From: DASXPG01 sp035559335 | GTDB lineage: Bacteria; Gemmatimonadota; Gemmatimonadetes; Gemmatimonadales; JACORV01 | Direction of reading: 5' to 3' | DNA: 26,666 bases | Assembly (NCBI GenBank): GCA_035559335.1 | Contig: DATMBH010000217.1 | Coordinates: 1-26,666, forward strand | In this document: in pieces, positions 13,767 to 20,630 of the stretch | Numbering within the stretch: position 1 is the stretch's first letter | Layout: each line of letters starts with the position of its first letter | Made by a program: the position numbers and the translations under genes | The notes under the pieces: generated by a model | Told to the model about the DNA's origin: nothing | Database searches by the model: none | What the model saw: only the letters and a program-made list of their open reading frames with translations

Positions 13767-15725
13767 GTGAGCGGTGCGGTAGCACACGAGTTTCTGTCCC
13801 TTCAGAAGGCGCTGGTCGGGCGCTATTCGCTCGAGCGCGAGGTCGGCCGCGGCGGCATGGGCATCGTGTTTCTGGCCCGCGACGTCGAGCTCGACCGCCC
13901 GGTCGCTATAAAGCTGCTCCCGCCCCAGCTGGCCGCCCAGGCCTCGCTGCGAGAGCGGTTCCTGAGCGAGGCCCGGATGGCGGCCCGCCTCTCGCACCCC
14001 AACATCATTCCGATCTTCGACGTGGACGAGGTGGACGGGCTCGTCTTCTTCACCATGGCCTACGTCGAGGGCGAAACGCTGGGCCAGCGGGTGCGCGCCC
14101 GCGGCCCGCTCAACCCGCGCGAGGCCACGCGCGTCATCCAGGAAGTGGCCTGGGCGCTCGCCTACGCGCACCTGCGCGGCATCGTTCACCGCGACATCAA
14201 GCCCGACAACATCCTGCTCGAGCAGGGCGCCGGCCGCGCGCTGGTGAGCGACTTCGGCATCGCCCGCGCCGGCACGTCTAGCGGCCAGACGGCGGTGGGC
14301 GAAGTGATCGGCACCGCGCAGTACATGAGCCCTGAGCAGGCCTGCGGCGAGCAGGTGGATGGGCGGTCCGACCTCTACTCCCTGGGCGTGGTCGCGTTCT
14401 ACGCCCTGTCCGGGAAGCTGCCGTTCGACGCGCCGGACGTGCCGGCGTTGCTTGCGCAGCACATAACGAAACCGGCTCCGCCACTGGCTGCCGCGGCGCC
14501 GGGCGCGCCGAAAAAAGTGTGCGATGCGGTTGACCGTTGCCTGGCAAAGGACCCGGCGCAGCGCTTCAGCACCGGCGAGGCGCTGGCCGAGGCGCTGAGC
14601 CAGAGCGCCGACGTCGCGCGCGAGATACCGGCGCCCATCAGGGTGTGGCTGACCAAGGGCGAGGGACTCAGGCCAGTGCTCAACGTGTGGACCGGCGTGA
14701 CCGGCATTGTCGCGCTGATCAAACTGATCGGTGCGGTGTTCGAGGGCAGCGGCTTCGACATCGACGTGCTGCTGATGCTGGCGATGCCGTGGGGGGTGTT
14801 CGCCCTGGCTAGGCTGTACCAGACGCAGCGAGTGATCGCCGCCGGTTACGGCATCGAGGACCTGCGCGAGGCGCTGCGCCAGCAGATCGAGCAGCGACGT
14901 GAGGAACTGGCCTACGAGTTCGACCGCGAGCCATCGCGGTTCGCGAAACTGGTGCGGTGGACCGCGTGGTTCGGCCTGTTGCCAATGGCGGCGGGGACGA
15001 TCTACGCCGGCGCAGCGGCGATACCGCACGCCACCATCGGCGCGGTGCTGCTCGGCGGCGGCGCCGCGCTCTCGCTTGGTTGCGCGGTGATCGGACGGTT
15101 CCTGCCCGGCAAGCGCCTCAAGCCGCGCGATCCGGTCCTCGAGTTCAGGCTGAAGCTCGCCGGCTCCAGACTCGGTCGGCTGATGTTCCGGATCGCCGGC
15201 ATCGGAGTGAGACGGGCCGCGCTGCCGGCTGCACATCGGCCCACCGAGGTCGCGATCGGCCTGGCAGCGGAGGCCCTGTTCGAGGCCTTGCCGAAGGAAA
15301 TGCGGCGGGAGCTGAAAGACCTGCCCGACGTGCTACGCCGTCTGGAGAATGACGCTCGACTGATGCGCGCCAGGGTTGAGGAGCTGAACGCGATGCTGGC
15401 GACCGCGGAGGCGGGCGCGGCACAGGAATCGGCGAGCCTGAGGTCTGCCGAAGGGGCGGCCGTGATCGTGGCCGGCGAGAGATCCAGGGTGCGCGAGCAG
15501 CTCACCGCCGAGCGTGACGCCGCGCAGAAACGGCTCGCTGCCAGCGTCGCGGCGCTCGAGAACGTGCGACTCGATCTACTGCGGCTGAAAGCGGGAGTCG
15601 GCTCGCTGGACGAGCTGTCGGCCGACCTTGCTGCGGCGCGAGATGTTCAGGAGGAGCTCGCTCGCGCCATCGAGGCGCGCGAGGCAGTGGAGTCGGAACT
15701 GACGCTGTCCGAAGACCGCCCCTGA
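13767..15725 (+). CDS. Membrane Ser/Thr protein kinase with C-terminal coiled coil
   Basis: A 652-residue Hanks-type kinase. The N-terminal catalytic domain (about 20-280) is complete: glycine loop GRGGMG (27-32), catalytic Lys49 in VAIK, HRDIKPDN (141-148), DFG (162-164), activation-segment end GTAQYMSPEQ and SDLYSLGVV. After the kinase come four predicted membrane segments in two pairs (about 305-324 and 332-350; about 398-417 and 423-443). A soluble, alanine- and glutamate-rich, heptad-like region from about 500 to 640 probably forms a coiled coil. It lacks the PASTA, TPR or propeller sensors of many bacterial kinases, so input may come through the membrane part or oligomerisation. The start is GTG at 13767. 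Substrates are unknown. The convergent polyphosphate kinase gene ends 43 bp away. Confidence 0.93.
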   Translation: MSGAVAHEFLSLQKALVGRYSLEREVGRGGMGIVFLARDVELDRPVAIKLLPPQLAAQASLRERFLSEARMAARLSHPNIIPIFDVDEVDGLVFFTMAYVEGETLGQRVRARGPLNPREATRVIQEVAWALAYAHLRGIVHRDIKPDNILLEQGAGRALVSDFGIARAGTSSGQTAVGEVIGTAQYMSPEQACGEQVDGRSDLYSLGVVAFYALSGKLPFDAPDVPALLAQHITKPAPPLAAAAPGAPKKVCDAVDRCLAKDPAQRFSTGEALAEALSQSADVAREIPAPIRVWLTKGEGLRPVLNVWTGVTGIVALIKLIGAVFEGSGFDIDVLLMLAMPWGVFALARLYQTQRVIAAGYGIEDLREALRQQIEQRREELAYEFDREPSRFAKLVRWTAWFGLLPMAAGTIYAGAAAIPHATIGAVLLGGGAALSLGCAVIGRFLPGKRLKPRDPVLEFRLKLAGSRLGRLMFRIAGIGVRRAALPAAHRPTEVAIGLAAEALFEALPKEMRRELKDLPDVLRRLENDARLMRARVEELNAMLATAEAGAAQESASLRSAEGAAVIVAGERSRVREQLTAERDAAQKRLAASVAALENVRLDLLRLKAGVGSLDELSADLAAARDVQEELARAIEAREAVESELTLSEDRP

Positions 15726-15768
15726 GCCTTCGCCCCAACTCAACCCCTAGCCCCCATCCCGTTGAACC

Positions 15769-17256
15769 CTACTGCCCCAGCCCCTTCTCGATCGCCTTGA
15801 TGATCGCTCTCATCGACCTCACCCGGGCCCACAGCTTGTCGTTCGCCTCTACCACCGTCCACGGCGCCCAGGTGGTGCTGGTCGCTGTCAGCATGTCGCC
15901 CACCGCGACGCGGTAGATGTCCCACTTCTCGCGGTTGCGCCAGTCCTCGTCGGTGATCTTGTAGCGCTTGTGCTCGGTGGCCTTGCGCTCTTCGAACCGC
16001 GCCAGCTGTACGTCCTTCGAGATGTGGAGCCAGAACTTCACAATGATGGTCCCGAAGTCCGCCAGCTGCCGCTCGAACTCGTTGATCTCCTGGTAGGCGC
16101 GGCGCCACTCCGCCTCGGTGCAGAAGCCCTCCACCCGCTCAACCAGCACCCTGCCATACCAGCTGCGATCGAAAATGGTGAAGTGCCCGCTCTTGGGCAG
16201 CCGGGTCCAGAACCGCCACAGGTAGTGGTGCGTGGCCTCGTCCCCCTTTGGGGCCGCGATCGGCTGGACGTGGTAGCCACGCGGATCCAGTGACCCGATC
16301 ACGCGGCGAATGTTGCCGCCCTTGCCGGCCGCGTCCCAGCCCTCGTACACAATGACCACCGGCCGGCGCTGGTCGTAGCAGCGCAGCGCCAGCTCGCGCA
16401 GCCGCACCTGCCCGGCCCGGATCGCCTCCACATAACGAGCTTCCGAGAGCTTCTTGGACAGGTCCACCTGATCCAGCATCGTCTTGGCGCGAACGCCGGC
16501 GGCCGGGGGGCGCGCCGGCCTGCCCTTCGCCGCCGGCGCCTCGGCTTTCGCCTGGATCGCCCGTTGCAGCGCGTCGGCCAGCGTCTGGAACACCTTGATG
16601 CGACGCCAGTGCTTGTCGGTCGCCTCCACTATCGTCCACGGCGCGTGCACCGTGTTGGTCCGCGCCAGCATCTCCTCGGCAGCTTCGAGGTACTTGGTGT
16701 AGCGCTTGTGGGCTTTCCAGTCCTTCTTGGTCACCCGCCAGCGGTCGAACTTGCTCTTCTCGATGTCCTTGAACCGGCGAGCCTGCTCTTTCTCCGATAT
16801 GTGGAGCCAGAACTTCACGAACACGGTGCCGTCGTCGGCCAGCACACGTTCGAACTGCTCGATTTCGCGGAAGGCGGCCTGCCACAGCCGCTTAGGTACG
16901 GCCTTCTCGACGCGATCCTGGAGCACCCGCCGATACCAGGAGCGGTCGAAGATCGCGATCTCGCCCCGGGCCGGGAGCTTCGACCAGAAGCGCCACAGGA
17001 ACGGCCGGCGCTCTTCCTCCTCGGTGGGTTCGAAGATGGCGTGCACCTTGTAGCCGCGCGGGTCGAGGCGCCCTACCATCTTTTCAATCGTGTCACCCTT
17101 GCCAGCGGCGTCCCAGCCTTCGAGGACGATTACCACGGGAATCTTCGCCTCGTAGATGGCGCGCTGGAGGTCGTCGAGCTGGTCGCGCAGCGGGCGGAAC
17201 AGCTTGTCGTACTCCGCCTCATCCAGTTTCTTACCGAGGTCAACGGTCTCGAGCAT
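15769..17256 (-). CDS. Polyphosphate kinase 2, tandem two-domain form (probable polyphosphate:AMP phosphotransferase)
   Basis: A 495-residue protein made of two PPK2 domains in tandem (about 1-235 and 260-495) joined by an Ala/Pro/Arg-rich linker. Each half has its own P-loop, GWDAAGKG at 47-54 and 306-313, and its own Walker B-type FDRSWY at 103-108 and 362-367, plus LWRFW and VKFWLHIS. PPK2 enzymes transfer phosphate between polyphosphate and nucleotides; two-domain (class II) members phosphorylate AMP to ADP. The start ATG (17254-17256, MLETVDLGKKL) was preferred because it has a GGGGGTG site upstream and because the second domain begins alike (MLDQVDLSKKL); the frame is open to 17325. Unusually, both halves keep the P-loop and FDRSW residues. 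It is transcribed divergently from the ydjM-like gene. Confidence 0.94.
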   Translation of the reverse strand: MLETVDLGKKLDEAEYDKLFRPLRDQLDDLQRAIYEAKIPVVIVLEGWDAAGKGDTIEKMVGRLDPRGYKVHAIFEPTEEEERRPFLWRFWSKLPARGEIAIFDRSWYRRVLQDRVEKAVPKRLWQAAFREIEQFERVLADDGTVFVKFWLHISEKEQARRFKDIEKSKFDRWRVTKKDWKAHKRYTKYLEAAEEMLARTNTVHAPWTIVEATDKHWRRIKVFQTLADALQRAIQAKAEAPAAKGRPARPPAAGVRAKTMLDQVDLSKKLSEARYVEAIRAGQVRLRELALRCYDQRRPVVIVYEGWDAAGKGGNIRRVIGSLDPRGYHVQPIAAPKGDEATHHYLWRFWTRLPKSGHFTIFDRSWYGRVLVERVEGFCTEAEWRRAYQEINEFERQLADFGTIIVKFWLHISKDVQLARFEERKATEHKRYKITDEDWRNREKWDIYRVAVGDMLTATSTTWAPWTVVEANDKLWARVRSMRAIIKAIEKGLGQ

Positions 17257-17307
17257 ACGGCACCCCCAGGGCGTGGCCGGCCACGGACCCCGAGAACCTA
17301 TCGCCCG

Positions 17308-18285
17308 ATGGACAACATCTGCCACACCCTCGCCGGGCTCGCCCTTGGCGAGGCCGGCCTAAAGCGGAAAACGGCACTCGGCAACGCCACGCTGATGGTG
17401 GCTGCCAACGTGCCGGACGTGGATGCGCTCAGCTACCTGGTGGCGAGCCCGCTGGACGCCCTCGGCTTCCGCCGCGGCGTCACCCACGGCCTGCCCGCGA
17501 TGCTAATCTGGCCGTTCGTCGTCACGGCTCTGATGCTCTTAGTCAGTCGGCTCGAACGCCGCTGGCGCCCCCGATCAGCGATCCCCGACCCCCGATCCCT
17601 GGTTTTGCTTTCCGCGGCCGGCGTCCTGACGCACCCCGCGCTGGACTGGCTCAACACCTACGGAATGCGCTGGCTGAGCCCATTCAGCGATCGGTGGTAC
17701 TACGGCGACGCGGTGTTCATCGTGGACCCTTGGATGTGGGCGTTCCTGCTGGCCGGCGTGATCTGGTCGGCGCGGCGCTGGAACTCGGGCGCCGAACGAG
17801 CCGGAGGGCCGGCGCGGCTGGCCCTGGCGTGCTCCGGCGCCTACGCGCTCCTCATGCTCGCCTCTGGCGCAGTATCGGAGCGCGCGGTGCGGCGAGAACT
17901 GGAGCGCGAGGGCCTGACAGCTTCGCGCGTCATGGCCGCGCCGGTACCGCTCAACCCCTTGCGGCGCACGTTTGTGGCCGAGGCGCGCGGCGGGTACCTG
18001 ACGGGAACGGTCACCTGGCCCGCACTCGCGGTACGGTTCGAGGGTCGAGTGGCGCGGCGCGATGCCTCGCCGCTGGCCCAGGTTGCCGCGGCTTCACCTG
18101 AGGGCCGCACGTTCCTCAGCTGGTCGCGGTTCCCCGTGTTCCGGCCTTCGCCTGACCCGATGTGCGAGCTTCCGCCTGGCTCCGTCTGCATTCTCGACAT
18201 GCGCTACTGGCCGCAGCCGTGGGCGTCGGTAGCCGTGACCGTAGAGCGTCCGGTATCTTTGCAGCCGACCACCAGTCCGGAGTAA
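17308..18285 (+). CDS. YdjM/YbcI-type membrane-bound metal-dependent hydrolase
   Basis: A 325-residue inner-membrane protein starting MDNICHTLAGLALGEAG, the hallmark N-terminus of the family often annotated as membrane-bound metal-dependent hydrolase (DUF457-like). Conserved polar residues that could bind metal are His6, the Asp pair in ANVPDVDAL, RGVTHGL, and HPALDWLNTYG followed by SDRWYYGDAVFIVDPWMW. Several hydrophobic helices are present (about 60-80, 95-110, 145-160 and 170-190), and the C-terminal third is soluble. The biochemical reaction is not established for the family. The start ATG lies 51 bp from the divergent ppk2 start; the frame is open further upstream to 16564, but that part is antisense shadow of ppk2. 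It is followed after 2 bp by the asparaginase-like gene, so the two are probably cotranscribed. Confidence 0.87.
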   Translation: MDNICHTLAGLALGEAGLKRKTALGNATLMVAANVPDVDALSYLVASPLDALGFRRGVTHGLPAMLIWPFVVTALMLLVSRLERRWRPRSAIPDPRSLVLLSAAGVLTHPALDWLNTYGMRWLSPFSDRWYYGDAVFIVDPWMWAFLLAGVIWSARRWNSGAERAGGPARLALACSGAYALLMLASGAVSERAVRRELEREGLTASRVMAAPVPLNPLRRTFVAEARGGYLTGTVTWPALAVRFEGRVARRDASPLAQVAAASPEGRTFLSWSRFPVFRPSPDPMCELPPGSVCILDMRYWPQPWASVAVTVERPVSLQPTTSPE

Positions 18286-18287
18286 CC

Positions 18288-19322
18288 GTGTCAGCCAGAA
18301 CCACTCGCCGCCAGTTCATCGCAGCGGGGATCGCGCTGCCGGCCGGCGCCGCGACCCGCTTCCCCGCCCCCGCCGTCCGCATCCAGGGCACCCGCGCCGT
18401 CGCGGTTTCCTCGGCCAACAGCCTCGCCCCGGTCACGCGCGCCATGGAGCTGGTCGTACAGGGAGTCGATACGCTGGATGCCGCCGTGGAGGGCGTGAAG
18501 ATCCAGGAGCTCGATCCCAACGATTCGTCGGTGGGGTACGGTGGGCTGCCTAACGCCGACGGCGTGGTGCAACTCGACGCCTCGTGCATGCACGGTCCGA
18601 CGAAGCGGGCCGGGGCCGTGGCCGCGCTCGAGGGAATCAAGACCCCCAGCGAGGTGGCCCGGCTGGTGCTGCGCTACACCAACCACGTCCTGCTGGTCGG
18701 CGAGGGGGCGCAGCGGTTCGCGCGCTCGTTCGGGTTCGAGATCGAGAACTTGCTGACTGAACGATCGCGCCAGGCGTGGCTGCGGTGGCGCGCCAACCTC
18801 AGTCCCACCGACGACTGGCTCGACATCCCCCAGGGCGAGCAGGTGTGGCTGAACCGACCGACGGGCACCATCAACCTCAACATCATCAACAGCCGCGGCG
18901 ACATCTCGTCGGTCACCACCACTAGCGGCCTGGCCTTCAAGATCCCGGGCCGTGTCGGAGATTCCCCGATAGTGGGCGCGGGGCAGTACTGCGACAACGA
19001 GGTGGGGGCCGCCGGTTCGACCGGGCGCGGCGAGTCGAACATCAAGGTGTGCGGGGCGTTTCTGACAGTGGAGGGAATGCGGCGCGGCCTGTCGCCCACC
19101 GACGCATGCCTCGAGACCCTGCGCCGCGTGGTCGCGATGACCGAGACCCGGCTGCTCGATGGGCGCGGTCGCCCGCGGTTCCAGTTGATATTCTATGCGC
19201 TCAACAAGCGCGGGCAGTTCGGAGCGGCGTCGCTCTACCCATCCCGTTATGCGGTGCATGACGGGACCGAGGCCCGGTTCGCGGACACGGCGGCGCTGTT
19301 CCAGGAGCAGCAGCCGCGCTGA
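18288..19322 (+). CDS. Tat-exported N4-(beta-N-acetylglucosaminyl)-L-asparaginase-like Ntn hydrolase
   Basis: A 344-residue threonine-nucleophile (T2 family) precursor. The start is GTG at 18288, 2 bp after the previous stop; the longer open frame is shadow. The N-terminus carries a twin-arginine signal (TTRRQFIAAGIALPAGAA), so the enzyme is folded before export. The nucleophile is most likely Thr194 (TGTINLN), where autocleavage would release the beta subunit; it aligns with the HDT-IG threonine of glycosylasparaginases. Further conserved segments are VTTTSGLAFKIPGRVGDSP, the oxyanion/substrate strand GAGQYCDNEVGAAGSTGRGE and GGLPNADGVVQLDAS with MHG. The family cleaves the N-glycosidic Asn-GlcNAc bond or beta-aspartyl peptides; which of these is not decided here. 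It overlaps the next gene by 1 nt (TGATG). Confidence 0.9.
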   Translation: MSARTTRRQFIAAGIALPAGAATRFPAPAVRIQGTRAVAVSSANSLAPVTRAMELVVQGVDTLDAAVEGVKIQELDPNDSSVGYGGLPNADGVVQLDASCMHGPTKRAGAVAALEGIKTPSEVARLVLRYTNHVLLVGEGAQRFARSFGFEIENLLTERSRQAWLRWRANLSPTDDWLDIPQGEQVWLNRPTGTINLNIINSRGDISSVTTTSGLAFKIPGRVGDSPIVGAGQYCDNEVGAAGSTGRGESNIKVCGAFLTVEGMRRGLSPTDACLETLRRVVAMTETRLLDGRGRPRFQLIFYALNKRGQFGAASLYPSRYAVHDGTEARFADTAALFQEQQPR

Positions 19323-20521
19323 TGCTCCTCTGCCGCCGCGCGGCGGCGCTCGCCGCACTCGCACTGCTCACCCTCGGCTCGCCGCTCGCCGCGCAGCGGC
19401 GCCGGGCGCCGCCACGCGATTCACGCCAGATGCCTTACGTGTTCCGGTTCCTGGTGTTCCCCACCTTCGATTTCCTGGAGGGACTGAGTCTCAGCGGCAC
19501 GTTCGCGCTGCGCAAGCCGCCGCGCCGTGGGCCGATCCCGGCCGTGGCCAACTGGGAACTGACCATGCGCGCCTCGACCAGCGGCACCAGGGGTATCCAG
19601 CTGGCGTTCGATGCGCCGGACCGGTGGGAGGGATGGCGGCTGCTCGGCATCGCGGGCATCGAGCGGGCCCAGCGCGCGCCGTACTTCGGACTGGGCCGGG
19701 CAACCTCGCTGTCGGACTCGGCCGAGGATGCCAACGGGGACGTGCCGTACTACCGCTATGGCCTGCTGCGCTCGGGCGCGTTCGTGGCGCTGCAGCGCAC
19801 GGTCGGCTCACCGCGGCTCAGACTGCTGGCAGGGGCGCGGGCCCGGCACTACCGGGCGCTGCCGCTGGAGGGCACCACGCTGCTGTCAGACGACCTTGCG
19901 GCGGGTCGTGTAAGCGCGGCCGATACCGGACGGCACGACGTGGTGGAGTTGCGCTACGGAGTGATCTACGACACCCGGGACGAGGAGGCCTCGCCCACCA
20001 AGGGCCTGCTGATCGAGGCCCTGGGCGCCACCAGCGTGAGCGGACCCGGCTACGGGCGCACGCTGCTCGGAGCGCGCGCCTTCGTGCCGGTGGGCGAGTT
20101 CACCACACTGGCACTACGAGCCCAGGTTGAGTCCATTACCGACGATGCTCCGTACTGGCTACAGTATGAGCGCCTGACGAGCTGGCGGCCGGAGGACGGA
20201 TTCGGCGGCCCAACCACGCTGCGGACCGTAATTCCCGGCAGGTTCCTGGGGCCGAACCGCTGGCTGGCCAGCGTGGACCTGCGCTACCGGAAGTACGACA
20301 TCCCGCTGCCCACCAACCCGGTGAGGCTGTGGCTGGTAGCCTTCGCCGATGCCGGCCAGGTGTTCAGCTCGAGTGAACCGATCTCACTGTCGGACCTGAC
20401 GGCCGATGTGGGCACCGGCTTCCGGCTCCAGTTTTCCAAGGGGACCTTGTTCGGACTCGACCTCGGCCTCAACACTGATCAAGTGTGGGGCATCAGCACG
20501 GGATTGAGCTTCAGCTTCTGA
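19322..20521 (+). CDS. Outer-membrane beta-barrel protein (surface-antigen/BamA-barrel-like)
   Basis: A 399-residue exported protein. It has a classical signal peptide (AAALAALALLTLGSPLAA, cleavage before QRRR). The mature part is made of alternating amphipathic strands with many aromatic and Gly/Arg residues, and it ends GLSFSF with a terminal Phe, the usual recognition signal for the outer-membrane assembly machinery. Segments such as YGVIYDTRDEEASPTKGLLIE and the long loop WRPEDGFGGPTTLRTVIPGRF before strands WLASVDLRYRKY resemble the 16-strand barrel of Omp85/surface-antigen (D15) proteins. No POTRA domains precede the barrel, so this would be a barrel-only member. The ATG shares its A with the preceding TGA stop, so it is translationally coupled to the asparaginase-like gene; a functional link (for example product release or uptake) is only inferred. 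Confidence 0.82.
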   Translation: MLLCRRAAALAALALLTLGSPLAAQRRRAPPRDSRQMPYVFRFLVFPTFDFLEGLSLSGTFALRKPPRRGPIPAVANWELTMRASTSGTRGIQLAFDAPDRWEGWRLLGIAGIERAQRAPYFGLGRATSLSDSAEDANGDVPYYRYGLLRSGAFVALQRTVGSPRLRLLAGARARHYRALPLEGTTLLSDDLAAGRVSAADTGRHDVVELRYGVIYDTRDEEASPTKGLLIEALGATSVSGPGYGRTLLGARAFVPVGEFTTLALRAQVESITDDAPYWLQYERLTSWRPEDGFGGPTTLRTVIPGRFLGPNRWLASVDLRYRKYDIPLPTNPVRLWLVAFADAGQVFSSSEPISLSDLTADVGTGFRLQFSKGTLFGLDLGLNTDQVWGISTGLSFSF

Positions 20522-20630
20522 GTGCCGGCGCCTCTAGGTGCGCGAGACCACGGGCTCGATCGGGGCGCAGCCGTAGCGCCTCCGGGAACTGGCGCGCCGG
20601 CCCCGGTCGTTCATATTCACTGTCACACTC

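Noticed and set aside
13749..15236. 495-codon minus-strand frame opposite the membrane kinase
   Set aside because: Shadow of a real kinase gene; His/Gln/Arg-rich translation without family features.
16564..17307. Long upstream extension of the YdjM-like gene
   Set aside because: The stretch is antisense to ppk2; the family N-terminus MDN..HTLAG starts at 17308.
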